A stretch of 64,000 bases of DNA. Source: Pterobdella sp. o SKG-2022. Lineage: Eukaryota; Annelida; Clitellata; Hirudinida; Piscicolidae. Position numbers and translations under genes: made by a program. Every line of letters starts with the position of its first letter. Position 1 is the first letter of the stretch. Positions 33,401 through 47,400 of the stretch are shown here, one piece after another. Under the pieces are notes generated by a model. That model was not told the origin of the DNA. It saw only the letters and a program-made list of their open reading frames with translations, and made no database searches. The DNA is taken from NCBI GenBank assembly GCA_964035795.1, contig OZ038320.1:4217896-4281895 (forward strand), given 5' to 3'.

Positions 33401-36400
33401 AAAAAAAAAGAATTTTTTCTAATTTATTTGAAAACTAAAAAAATTTTCCTCAAAGATACGTTATGATTTAGATACGATTTCTAGTATAATCTATTTAAAA
33501 TTGCTTCACGACTGCTTCGCTGCGTGCATTTCGCTGATATTTTTCTCATTTTTACAATTGTTTCTCAAAGCATGCTGTAGACAACAAGTTTCAACACTCG
33601 TTTAATTCCATTCTTCCTCTTCCTTGTTTGTTTTTTTTGTTGTTTGGGTATTTTTATGATTACTTTTTTTATTTCCATCTGTTGGTGTGTTTTTTTATAT
33701 GTACGCTTGAAATCTCTTTAAACTTGGAAATTATTATTTTGAACTTTGTGTTCTAATCAAACTCCGAAGTTTCAAACAAAAATAGCAATACATTTTTTGA
33801 AAACTTTTTCCACTTTGTAAATTTGCACAGAGCACTTGGGTTATCGAGAAGAGATAAATTTCGGATTATTTGAAACAATACAAAGCTTCTGTTTTGTACC
33901 TTAATGTTAAGAATAAAAACACATTGAAAATTATGGAAAAATTTTTTTGAAACTAAATTCATCCAACTCTTTTTTAAAGACACGAAATCCCATCATTATT
34001 CAAACCACCGCCCTAAATTACATTCCACTATTTCTTACAAAGCCATAAATTATTTTAAGTTTAAATGATATAATGAAAAAATTGTTAGCGAGTTTGGTTT
34101 ATGGTGTAGTGATTGTTAATTACAGCGATCCAGCAGCAAGTTTCCAGCAGCTTTTTTATGTGATAACTTGTTTATAACAATACGATAATTCAAGTGTGAT
34201 GTATTATAATAATACGAGCTTTTGTTGAAAGCATCTGTCGAGATTTGAAGATGTGAAAATTTGCGGTTAATTTTTTCACATAAATATTACACCAATTAAA
34301 AGAATTAAAATTTCCCTTAATAAGAACAGTGAATTTGATTCAAGCTGAAGTTTAAAATTCAACTACGCAAAAAAAGTATAATAAAAAACCAGAAAACTTG
34401 AAAAAAGAATTCTCACCGTGTGAAACCGTAAAATAATGGCGAATGTGATTAAATTTTTGTATGGAATAAATTATAGTTCTATCTTGAATTAATGCTTTCT
34501 TGAACTCGTTGTTTTTCTTCATAAAGCAAATTTTTTCTAAACTCTAAACATCCCATCAGCAATTCAGCGCAGATTCTGACACAATTGAAATGAACGTTTT
34601 CCACTTTTGAGTTTCGCTTTCCGGCTTTTATGAACTTATTTTAAATTATTATATTCTTTTTGAATAGTGCCAACATAATATAGTTTGAAAGTTTTCTTTA
34701 TTTATGAATGTGAACTAGCTTTTGAATTTATTTTTTCTGTGTTTTACTTTGAAAATAAATGTGAAAAAGATTTGATGAAAACCCATTAAACCCGAAAAAT
34801 CTTAAAAGCACAAAATGAGAACAAATTCGGATAAAAAAACTTCAAAAAAAATTGAACCTAAAACATCATGGATAAAAAACTTCCAGCTAACTTGTGAAAA
34901 GTTAAAATAAGATTTGTCAAAAGGATAATGGGTAGAGGACAGGCGGTCTAACATTATAAACAGCTGTTACCTTGCATTGATTGTTTGAAAGCTTGTGTTT
35001 TTGCTCCTGTTTGTATGGATTCAACTCAAATAATTTTTGTTGTCATTTTTAAGTTTTATCGTTTTGAGTTGCTTTTTGATATTTAAAAATGTATACACGC
35101 TTTAAACTTTTTGATTTTCTTATTTTTGAAAATTTTCAATTGTTTTTTAATTATCTTTTTATTATATTTATTATCTTTTAATTATTGTTTTTATTATTTT
35201 TCTATTTTTATTATTGATTTATTTTTATTTTCGTTTCTATTGTTTTTATTCAAAGTTTCTTATAAATTTGTTTTCCTTATTTGATACCATTAAAAGTATC
35301 ATAAAGTAGCGTTGAATTAATTTGGATGCCTCCACGCTTGTCTACCAAGCGCATACATATTGTAAATTTAAAAATAAAAATAAAAGAATAGAATAATAAG
35401 ACGATAATAAAAAAAATGAATGTTTTTATCATTTTAAAAATAAAACGGAATTTTTTGAATAAGAAACGCATGTTGTTTCCAATCCAACAAAAAAAAATAA
35501 AAACGAAAAATAAAATGAAATCCTCAAAAGCACACAAAAAAAGGGAAAGCATATTAATTTTAAGCTTTTTAAATTTCTCAAAAGAATTTTTTCAGATGTT
35601 TCTATATTATGTATTATTGGCCAGTTCATGAAAACCTTTTCAAAAAGCTGGGCACCCAATGGATGGCAAAACTAAGCAGATCGTAAGGCGATGAAGATAA
35701 ATATTTTCTTTCACCACAACACGCGATGAAACAGAATAATCATTTTTTTCTGCTTTGGATTTTTTTTCTTTCTTTGATATATGTGTTTAGTTTCGAGTTT
35801 TATTCAAAAGAAAGTGTTTTTTGTGTGTTTCGTTGAGAAAAATTAACTTTGACATTTATGTTTTTGTTACCAATTGTTTTCGCTTCATAAAGTCAGAGGA
35901 TCTGAATTTATTTTTTGAAACAATTCAATTTTTTCTGTTAAGTTTTTTGTTTTTAAAGAATAGTTTTATATTGAAAAAAATAAATTTCAACCCATCCAAA
36001 AACTCAATTTAAGTTTTTAATAAAAAAAAACAACAAAAACAGCTTGAAACGTTACGATATTTAAAATCAAAATTCAATTCTTTATAAAACTGTAGTTATA
36101 TATCAAGTTATTGCCACATTAATTAAAATATGGAGATCTTTGCCGATTATTATTGATATATATGAGAGGTCTGTTGATGTTGAGCGATGTGTGTTGCCAG
36201 GCATTAAACCTACCACACACATAACTTAGTCGGTGCTATTATTTATTGCTGTGGAAAAGCTTTAAAGCTCAAACTTATTCAGCAAATTAATTGAAACCTT
36301 TCATTTTTATGAAGTCTTTTTTAGTTTTGTTTGTTTTCGCATCTTGAAGTTTTTGAGCTATTTTTAAAACACTCAGCTCAAACCACACTACGCAGCTTTT

Positions 36401-36872
36401 TTTCCACTTGTGTTTTTATAGATTTTGTATATGAAAGTTCTAATTAACTTCCTTTATCTTCAAGGGAACGAGTTATTTCCCCTTACCACTCCCTTCATTT
36501 GTATTCAAAACAGCATCATTTGTGTAACTTTCAAACGCATATTCACTCGCCATCACATTTCATTGCCTCAAACCCATATAATTTTATGTCTTACCTTGCA
36601 CGGCATTTTCTTGCTTGTGTGTAGTGGTGTTTAAGTGTAACTTAGTTATTACCTTTGTATTTTTGTATATCTGCCTTTATAAATGGCCTATATTACACAG
36701 GCTGACATTGGGGCATATGAGCAGTGTTACAAAAGATTTGAAGTTCGTTCCAAGAAAAAAAAACTTTTGAAATTGTGTCTTAAAATTTTTGTGTCATTTT
36801 TATGTATTTTTTGTCATTTTATTGTGTTTTATTTTTTAAAGCAAGTGTGAATTGTGGGGCCAGAAACGAAAC

Positions 36873-37136
36873 ATGACCAGCGTAACATCTCGATCGCACG
36901 TTTCTTTAAGCCGAGTTTATGTTGATTTTATAGTCGGTCTAAAGTTGTTGTTAATTTTGTTATTGATTTCGGTTTGTTGTTATCTTCCATCATTATATCT
37001 AGCAATATCTACAAATATATTCAAAAACATAATAATAAAGGTTTTTATGTTGAAACTACATGCTAGAACCGAGTTTTATCAGAAATTATTATGCAAAGTA
37101 AAACTGAAAATTTGTACTCTATTGCGCCTGTGTTGA
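36873..37136 (+). CDS. Small membrane-type ORF, 87 aa, unidentified
   Basis: ATG in context aaacATGACC. It starts MTSVTSRSHVSLSRVYVDFI, followed by a strongly hydrophobic helix (LKLLLILLLISVCCYLPSLY) and a basic tail. The CCYLP turn recalls helix 6 of rhodopsin-like receptors, but no other receptor feature is present. It may be a decayed fragment or chance. Confidence 0.2.
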   Translation: MTSVTSRSHVSLSRVYVDFIVGLKLLLILLLISVCCYLPSLYLAISTNIFKNIIIKVFMLKLHARTEFYQKLLCKVKLKICTLLRLC

Positions 37137-37899
37137 GCTGCCTGCAATTATGCAAACTTGGTATTTTTTCCCATCTTTTTCTTAATATTTGAATGCATTT
37201 CCAAACTTTTAGCGACGATTCATGAATCTTTATTCTGAACATTTTTAAATATTTTCATTTAATTATCTCGGAACAGAAACGACTTAAATTAAAGTAATTT
37301 TCTGCTTAATTAAAAGCTTGAACAATAATTTGCTGAGAAATTCCGAATAAAAATCTGACACATGTTTTCAGTCTTGCCATATTTATTGACGATGCTTTTT
37401 GCATTCTACATTCAAAAGTCTTTCTTCAATTCGATCAATCTTAAGATTAATTTGTCAAAGAATTTTGACAAAAGAGCTGTATTGCTGTTCAGAACCTCAA
37501 AAAATACACTCATTCAGCTAAAACACTCGATCAATATACAATTCTGTTGGTTTCTACTCATTGTTTTTTAATGAAATAATTTTTAATAGAATATTCCTTC
37601 ATTTATTTATATTTTTTTTTCATTGATTTATGGTCTCACTTCTAAAAATAAGATTTTTTATTGGTTCTAGAAATTAATTTGAAAAATAATTTATTTTGAA
37701 GCTGAATTCATTTTAGACCTTTCAAATAATTTACCATACGATATTTTGTGTTAATCGACTAATTCAAACAAAAACTTCAAGAAAAGCTAGCATTATTATT
37801 ATATGGATGCTTAGAACTTGAAAGCTTAATATTACTAATGGCTATATTGATTTTCAACTTTCTATTGAGGAAATCTGACTAAAACAAATATATAACTAG

Positions 37900-38040
37900 A
37901 ATTTTACTACTCATATAGAATTACTACTAATGCAACTTTTACTAAAACTACCAATACTTTTACTACTATTGCTACTACTAACACTACTACCACTACTACC
38001 ACCACTACCACTACCATTACCAATAATAATGATCATAAGC
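37900..38040. repeat. Imperfect (ACT/ACC)n trinucleotide tract
   Basis: Runs such as ctactactaacactactacc and accactaccaccactaccac, interrupted and degenerate at both ends. Confidence 0.8.
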
Positions 38041-41000
38041 ATACTAATAGAGTAATAATGAGGTAGAAGAGATAAAAGCATGGATGTTAGTGATGATGAA
38101 GATATGCCTTATAAAGCGCCATGCATCAATAGCATTAGATTGAAACACAGCAAACACAGCTTATGCATAAAACATATCTTTTTGCATTTCAATGTTATTT
38201 GCTAAAAAGATATTTGGAGAAAGATTTTCTGCTGTTGATTGTAATCAATTTTTTAAGAGAGAGATTTTTTTTGTTATATTTTTTGTTGGAATATTTTCCA
38301 AGTGATTTTTTTTATTATGAAAGTTTTTTTTAAATGGACATTTATTGGAAGTGGTTTTAGATGAATACTTGGGGAAGTATTTGGAAGTAAGCGCTATAGG
38401 AGTTCTTATGTAAATTATTGCAAAAAAATGTTAAGTCTCATTTTGTTTTTGCTATTTAATCATTCGCAAAATACTTTGATATTGTCAAAACTATTTGACA
38501 TAAATATAAAAAAATAATTCAGAAAGATACAAATATTAAACCAACTTTGGACACAAAAAAATGATTCATTCAAAGAAAAAAAAACATTAAATTGATTTAA
38601 GGTTTAAAAATGAAATCCACTACAAAAATAAAATTTGCAATTTATTATTTTGAATTAGCATCGGCCGTATTAAGACTAAGACCGCGTGACACTTTAAGAT
38701 GCAATCAAGGTAATAAACTTCAAGAAAAATTATAAAAAAAAACCATAATTTCAATTACAATCAATTGATCTCTTTTTTATAGGGTGTTTGAGAAAGGTTT
38801 TGAGTGTTCTGTATTTCATACTGTTATGTTTAAAACAACGTTTGATAAAATACACGCGAGACTTCCCTCAATGCTTGAAAGCAGCTTGTCTCTTTAATTT
38901 AGAGATGTTTATCTTAGAATGAACAACTCCAGTTTATATTTGTCTAACAATAAACCATTGAAAAACGACATAACCTTTGGGTTTTTCTAACAATACCAAA
39001 GAATTTTTGTTCTCCTTATGTTCTTAGTTATATTTTTTACATTTTTATTTTCTATCTGGGCATCAGAGTTCTTTATTTGCTCCTGTGGTTTATTGAGACA
39101 ATATTGTGGATGTAGAAAAGATAGTAAATAAATGAGAATTCAGCAAGTGATTTATATGCAGAAAAAGAAGGTATTCGGTGTGAGTTTTTGTGAAGAAACA
39201 TGTACAAAGTATATAAGGATCATATAAACAGACGAAGACTTGGTCAATATACCCAGCATTGATTAAAAGTGATTCAAAAATAATCACCTCTATTAAGAAC
39301 TCATGAGGGTGTTATAAACTTATTTGAGAACAGATAAAATATGACTTATTTACTTCATCATTTGAGATAGTATTTGGGTGTTTTATTATGAAAGAAAGAT
39401 ATTCAAAAAATGGCTATATTTCTACTCTTCAAAACCGAAGCAAGAAGATTTTTTGGCTAAAACATTCACTAAATATAAGATCATAAACTTAATAAAAAAA
39501 TTTCTAAATTTTGCTTTCAAGTGTTTGAAAGGAAGCTTTCAAAAATTTTATGGCAGCAAGGTTTAGTTTCAAGTGAATCCTTGAGATTTTCACGGGTACA
39601 AAGCCATTCGACCACACAAAGAAATCTCTATGCAGCAAGTTGCAATAATTTTTAAACATACATCCTTTACAATTGAAATTTTATCACAACAGTTACAATA
39701 TTTCTTATTTTTCGTCGATAATAACTATAAATAATAACTACAATAAATAGAGATTTTCGAATATTTCGTATTATTGTTATAAAAAGAAATAATTTAGATA
39801 AATTCAAAAAGGTTTATTCACTGCGAGCATGCAGCAAAACGCTTTATTTTAAATGAAAGCCACCATCACAATACACGATTCCTCGCAGGCTTCAATCAAT
39901 GTTAGTGATTTTTCAATGCTTCTGCGTTTAAAGTATTAATTTTAAAGCAGTTTTCAGTTTATCATTGATTCTTCAATTTTCTTATTCATGATATTATTTA
40001 ATAGAATTTTTTGGTTTCATTTTTTAGGTGTAACGGATTTTTTGAAATCACGCTCGACAATTTAATAAAAGAGGTATCATGTCTGACGAGACATTTTGTA
40101 GATAAAATATATTGAAATTATTTAAATACTTCAGTTTTTATAACATCCAAGAAAGCAAATTAAATTTGTATATAAACTTTCAAAATAAGCTGTGATTCAA
40201 CTATAAAGGAATTTGATGTATAAACTTTTACAAATATTGCTGAAATTCAATTTTATTATTGAAACATAAAACTTGAATTAAAAAAGTAAAGCACATAAAA
40301 AAAATTTTTTTAAGCATAAAATTTGAAAAAATTCAAAATAAAACTGAATTTTCGATTAATCAAAAGAGCATTTATTATTTAAGATTGCCCAAAGAATTCA
40401 GCTGCTTCAAAAAATATAACTCCTACTCTCTTCAAATCGAATTTAAATTAGTATATTTAATATAAATTAAACCATCAACATTGTTATTGCAGTTTAATAC
40501 GAAATAACGCATTAAAAGATTTCCCATTTTACTTTATGTATAATGTTTCTTGATTCAAAGAGGATGGTTGAAATGCAGTGTGTAGTGCTTGATAAGCAAG
40601 CCATCAAAACACAGTTGTTTCGCTTGAGGAAAAATGAATCAAAAATTTAAAAGTACATAAATTTAAAGAAAAATAGGTTTTTGTTTTGGTAGTCATAATA
40701 TATTTTGTTGAAGAGTATAAAAACTCAATACTTTTGCTTCAAAACTGAAATAAATTCAACTGCGAGAGAAACCTTATAAAAATTCTAATTTTTTTTTTTC
40801 TGCAATGGAACTTTATGATAATGAAAACAAAAATAAATAATGACCCAGCGAGCAAACTCGTTGTTAGAGGAGATAATATAAATGCAAAACAAAGAACAGA
40901 CGGCGTAATTAAAAATGAGAGAATCATGTTAATATAAACGTAATGAAAAAAACAATCAAAGCAAAACGGAATTTGGCTATAAAGTTGCAAAGACATGTTT

Positions 41001-41320
41001 GCTACTCAAAAAAATATAAACCTTTCAAAGAATTGGAGTCATTTTTTGTTTAATCATGAAGAAAATATAATTTCAATGTTTTTCAATACATTTCTAAAAT
41101 TTTTGATAAGTTCGTTTTTTATTTATAAAAAATTATTTTATCTTTTCAAAACAATTTTTTTTTCACAAACAATAGACCACCAAAACAGCTTTGAAATTTT
41201 AATAGGTCTTTTTAAAATGCCTTCTAATAAATCTTTTGTTCAAAATTTTTATTTTAAACTTGCAAGAAATATTGAAAAAACTTATCCAAGCGACATTTTA
41301 CATTTTTATAAAATTTTTAA

Positions 41321-41490
41321 GTCGAGCCAAAGTGATGAAGCTTCTCCATGATTCCCTGTCCGGCATTGCGTTCTCAATTTCTTTAGTGCTTTCTAGAGAC
41401 ACCGACCTAGAAACCACTAAAGAAATTGAGAACGCAATGCTGGACAGGGAATCATGGAGAAGCTTCATCACTTTGGCTGGACTTGAAAGT
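41321..41490. repeat. Near-perfect palindrome of LINE 3' ends
   Basis: Left arm 41326-41397 and right arm about 41409-41481 are reverse complements with about two mismatches over 72 bases, with a loop of about 11 bases. Each arm, read outward, encodes TKEIENAM(L/P)DRESWRSF then ITLA, which resembles the AMxDRxxW C-terminus of RTE-like reverse transcriptases (compare ELRTAMADR at 22.25 kb). A taagtaagtaag tail follows the right arm. It looks like two head-to-head insertions or a foldback derivative. Confidence 0.8.
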
Positions 41491-44400
41491 CGACCTAAGT
41501 AAGTAAGTTTATATTTTTGCTGTTTCAACGGCATGCTTGAGTTTCATGCATTCTGAGGAAAAATAGAAGAATAAAAACATTCACAGATGATACAAGCAAA
41601 AGTGTTTTATATATTTTTCATCATCCGAAGTTAACTCAATTCTTAAAAATTCATAAAATATAAGTTTTGTTTTCGAAATTGACTGATTATGCCTGAAATG
41701 TTGTTGTATTAGTATTTTATAAAATAAAATTCAAACCCGATAAAAAACATTTTTTTCAATTCAGAAAAGTTGAAAAAGTGCTCAAAAATTATGAAAATTT
41801 GTTTTTTAAATATAAAATAATTCATATTCTTAGAAAAAAATTCACGAAATTTATGAAAAATGCCAAAAAATACATGAACAACAAAAAATGCTATTTTTCA
41901 GTCTTTCACATTTGAAAAAATTTAAATCTTAAACAAACAACCGGAAAAATTAAAAAAAACAATCTAAATATTTATTTTTTGTCTTTCGAAAGATTAAACT
42001 CTGACTACAGAAAATTGCTTTTAAAAAAATGATTGTGGACAAATTTAAGTGGTGAAGTCAAAAAAAACCGATAAAACAGCTTACTTGCCTCAAACACCAT
42101 AGTACAATATAAATTAAAAAATTTGAAACAATTAAGCTGTTGCAAAAAGCGTTACAAAAAATTTTTTTCACTAAGTTTTGCTTCTAGAAAAGCTTTCAAC
42201 AACAAAAGACATGAATTTTGATTTTTAAAGTAATTGAATGATTTGAAGAATAAAGTGGAAACAAACTTGCTAGACATTTGTGCAGAATTGAGACAATGCC
42301 TCTAAACATTTGAGCTTTTTGCATGTCTGCATATCCACATTTTTTATCTCATTTTTCAAAACTTCAAAATATTATATATTTTCAAACTTATTATATATTA
42401 ATGTAAAATCTCAAGGTTTGGGCTTATCTCTTTTATTTCACCTGGTTGCATATCGAATGCTTAAGATAATTGTTGAAATATCACTGCATGAAAGTCTTCT
42501 TTGCAGTATAAACTCTTTTTGAGACAGAATTTGAAAAAACAGAAAAGTGCAAAGCAAATTAATATAGATGCTATTACCAAAAGTTATTAAAATTATTGCA
42601 AAGTTATAAATATCTAATAGAATTAAGTGACATACGTTCTTATGTAGATTGAATGTCGAAGATTATCTTATCAAAACTCCAAAACGAAACGAAACAGAGG
42701 CCCATAAAAAAGGAATGCAATAAGACTAATACAAATTTATTACACTCCTTATTGATACTGATACTGTTGCTATCCATACGAACAGCATGGTGAAAGCTAA
42801 TTTCTGGAACTATTGATAGATTACAAACTGACTTCTCGAAAAAAATACCATAATCTGGAATTTCCCAAATTTTCATTCGCTTCCAGAGTCCCATAAATTG
42901 AGTTTATGTTGGCAAAATTTGATTGTTATTTTTATTCTTTACTAATAAATCTTTCCGAAAAGCCCGTAAAATATGATTCTTTGTCGATAAAAACTATCAG
43001 CATTCTGTTAAAGCTCAAAATGTATTTCTCCAGTTTATCAAAGTAAATCCATTCATCAATAGGGTAAAACCCATTAAATTGCATGGTGACAGTATTTCAG
43101 AATGATGTATTCTGTGTACTTTTACTATCCTATGTACTATCCATATATTATCACTATTTTGTAGACTTTCCTATGTACTTTAACTCTTCAGTTCTTTCTT
43201 TTGTACCTCTCTGATGCGTGGTTGACTGTGTATAGTTTTTATAGTTTGGTTTTCAACAGTTTTTGTTATGGAGAAGTCAATATTGTGTTTATTAAATTTT
43301 TTTATATTACTATATAAAGTTTCGTGGTTTTAATTTCAAAAACGTATCAAAGAAATCCGAGTATAACCTCAGAAAGAAGAATTTAATTTAAGACCCCTCT
43401 AATCAACATCTTGGAAACAAATAAAATTAAAACAAATCCACAACAAAATACGTTATATTTCATCTTGATAATTCTTTATAAAAAGAAGGAACACAAACTC
43501 AAAAATCAACTCAAATCTGTATTCCTTCAGCAGATTCACACGCCATCAATCACAGGGCTTTTTCCATAGACTTATAAAAAAATGAAACCACTCTTATTTT
43601 ACGTTAATTTTTGAAACTTTCAATAAAATCTTTTTATTTATTACTTTATCGGTTTTTAAAATATTAAAATTTTTCGGAATAATACTTTTTCAGTGGAGTT
43701 TTTGAAGAAATTTTTAACTTGTATCGGTCAATATTATTCAATAACATATTTGAAAATTTCATTTTTCATTAAAAAAACACTTTTGAAATATTATTTATTT
43801 TTTTTTAGACGGTTTTTAATCAAATCTTTTGAGTATTTGAGTTACATTCTTCAAATTAAAAAAGAAAAAACAATTTTTTTTTATTTTTGGATCCAACAAG
43901 TTTGCTGAGTCTTGTGTCATTCCAAGTTAAAATTTCAAACATGAAAATCAAAAAATGCTTGACAAATATTTTTATAATAACAAAAAATTATTCAAAAAAA
44001 TTTATTATATTACATTTGAAAAATAATTTTTAGTTTGTTTATAAGATAAAATATAACTGGATTTTTTATACTTGTTTTATTCAGTCATCTCCCAGCTTCT
44101 TGCAAGCATACGAAGCATTAAAATAAATCCCAACTTATAATGTAAATTCTGTGCAGTTACAAACTCAATTCAATAACTGAGGATATACGTTATATTAGCA
44201 ACAACCTATTTTCTAATCCTTCTTACATTTAAATCCCATTCTTTATATTCTCATCATTATTTTTTGTGAATATCTTTTTATAAATGTTTTGGTCAGCGCG
44301 ATTTTTTATGATGAAGCTAAACCTATCGAAAATTATAGCTTTTTTGTTGTTTCAATAAATGTATTTAAACCTCATATACAGTTTCTATTTCCAGCAACCA

Positions 44401-47400
44401 TGCCTCATATGTTATAAAAATCTTTTCCTCTTTCTATATATTTAAATTTAAACATGGGTTTTCTTGTATCGTCTTTCTAACAGTATTAGCATTTCATTCT
44501 TCCTTTTCCATAATTACATTCTACACCACCGTATCCTGTTTTCCTACCATCACCATACACGTTCTGTGATGTGTTTTTTCTCTTTTAATCATTTTTGATT
44601 TTTTTTTTTTCAAATTTTTTCATTTTATTTGATTTTTAATCAGTTTGTGAATCTTTCATTTATTTACCCATCTTCTTTTTTATTTTACTTTTTTTAATAT
44701 TTATTATTTTTAAATAATAAATTTCTTCATTTTTTGTGAAAATTTTTTCCTTTCTTTTTATTTAAGAACAATTATTAAACTACGATAAATTTTTATTTAA
44801 TATGAATTAAACTTTAATCATAACATGTTAATATGTAGGATAGCAGCAGCACCTACCTCTCAATCTTTCTTTCAACCTCCCACAACACAAGCTCCATCAA
44901 CAAGCCACTTAAGTCGTTGACTTCTTCACAAAACATATCTATGTATTATTTTTAATTATATTATGGCAATTTTGTCCAAACCAATCCATAACTTTTGTTT
45001 ATCTAAAATTTTAAAAACATGCACTGTTTCCCTTTGAGCCTCATTCAGCTGGTGAGCTATCCAGCTTTTCAAATACAATCCTGGTAAATTATTTCTATTA
45101 CTTTTAATCATTTTTCACATTTAGCCATAAACATTGAAAAATTTGTATGAAATAAGTCATTTTTTATTTCAACTTTTTTATATTTCTGTTAGTGGTTTCA
45201 ATGTTTTCATATTTTGTGTTCCTACAGAATCTTCTAAATTGTTTAATCTTAAATGAGCTTAATTCTCAATAATATATAATTTTTAATACCTCACATGTTA
45301 AAATATTTTCTATTACTACTACTAATATTGGTACAAATCTATTGACAAAACCTGTGTGGCAATGCCCTTAGTACCAAGAGTTCCAAGACAAACTTTAGAC
45401 ATTATAAATAAAAAATCCCTCAAAATGAAATAATGAACTAAAATATCAATTGAAAGTTCCATAGTTTCATGCAGTGGTCAACATTTTCCTCACTCAATGA
45501 CATTGATAAACTACACTTTAAAACTTTTTACCACCAAGAGCCTCTTTAGGCAAAATAATTATATGTTAAACAAAATAATCTTGTTAATCCATCATTAGAA
45601 TGCTTGTAAAATTTTTATGACAGTTTAAAAATAGATTAGCTGCAAAGGTTTGGACAGCAATGACATTTGGGTGTCAGAAGCTATGGTCTGAAAGATTTTC
45701 AATAATGAATTCTTTGATGTATAGGGTTTTTTTTTCAATTTTGCTCACTGCTTTAGTATGCTTATAAAATTGAATATATGTGGGAATTTAAAATTAGCCA
45801 TTAACTCTGCGTTCAAATAATTCATAATTGAGCATATATATCGTTGAAAAATAGATTCCAATACGTTAAATAGACTATATGCAATAGCTTTTTTCATGAG
45901 TTTTAAGATGAATAAAATTACGATCAAAAATACATGTGTTATTTGATTCTAAAAGTAAGTACAAGCATTTACAACCAAACTACAAACAGTATGAACGTTT
46001 TAATACTGAATTTTCAAATATTTGTTATCCAAATTAAATTTCAAAAAAGTTTTATAAAATCTTTTTTCAAAATTAAATTATTTATAAAGTTTTTTTTATT
46101 TAACTTTACTTATGTTAACAGCATAAAAACATTAAACCCCCTGTGTTTAGTGTGGTAATTGGCATATGCTTTAAAGATATTTAAGCTGGCTTTTCTATTT
46201 TTAAAATTTAAACACTGTTCTTAATGTAGAGAAAAAATTCCCTTTTTCAATAATTTTACAGTCAACTTTATTGTGTTTTAAGAAATATTTATTTGCTCAT
46301 AAAAACATTATAAACTTCGCTTCTTAGTTTATAGAATGGAAGTTTTGCAAAAAAATCTTTCAAGACTATATATTTCAACAAAAACCAGCCAATACAATTT
46401 ATAAAAGTACAAAAAAATTTTAACTAGATTTTCAATTAACACAGAGTTGCACTGTGATACCTGACAATCGCCCAAACAAAACCACAGTTGGGTCGACTTA
46501 ATGTAGAAAATTTTAAAATGATATTTGATGTCTAGTATAAATTTTATATCCGAGAGAAACATATTGGGATGATGTGGAAGCAATATGGTGTTGTTAAGAG
46601 AAAAACTTTTTCTAAAATACTTGCTCAAAAACACTTGTTTCAAACTGTTTGATCGTTTATTGAATGCTAGAAAAAGTTGAAAGGATTTATATTTTAAATT
46701 AGTTTTAGGTTCAAAAATTATGAGAATTCTTTGAAGTTTGAAATATTTATGTTATAAGTAATATTATAAAAGTTGGGAGTTGAAACTGAATAAAATTTCG
46801 GAAGAGAACCACTTCGAAAAATAATTTTTAATATAAATTTTTTAAAAAGTTTTTAGTACTTCAATATTTTAAAAGTTTAATTCATATATTAAAACAGGAA
46901 AACTTTAAAACGAAAATGCAGAGAAATTTTTTAATTAACCTGTTTTTTATTTGAATCTTGAAAGTTAATTAAAATTTTGAAAGATTATTTTTTCAAGTTC
47001 ACCCTCAAGTTTGAAGAATTTTTCTCAATTTTGACGTGAAATTCAAAAATATAGAAATGGATAACGTTGTCATACTAAGAATATTCAAACAAAACGCCTT
47101 TACATAACGATACAAAATTTTATTTAAATAAATATATCTATAAATCCTACCACAATACACAGCAAAAACGGAAAAAAGTAATACAAAACACACACAAAAA
47201 AATAATTATTTAAACCGAAAGCAAAACTAAATGTTTAGAAAGAGTTTATTCTCCAGAGAGGTGAGATCATTCAGTCGCCAATCCCTGACCACCCCCATCG
47301 CATTATCACTTTTTTTTCAGTTCTATCCATTATATACTGGCTCCCAGTCTGTTAAAATTGTTTCACTTTCTAACTAATTGAAAAATGTTTTTCTTTCATT

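Larger units (their letters stand above)
24431..41320. other. Long AT-rich stretch without recognisable genes
   Basis: About 17 kb of A/T-run-rich DNA. Isolated items: a protein-like patch at 27750-27850 (RHLPQVAVAGKDVSRI, plus strand, probably a transposon scrap); a T/G-rich tract at 28450-28680; a patch open on both strands at 29480-29690; a TATA-like tatataaaagga at 30227; a small membrane-type ORF at 36873; an (ACT/ACC)n tract at 37900-38040. None can be tied to a known gene. Confidence 0.55.

Noticed and set aside
47261..47320. 60-base intron-like unit (GTGAGA to ttttttttcag)
   Set aside because: The splice signals are good, but the joined flanks code for fewer than 20 residues before stops on both sides.
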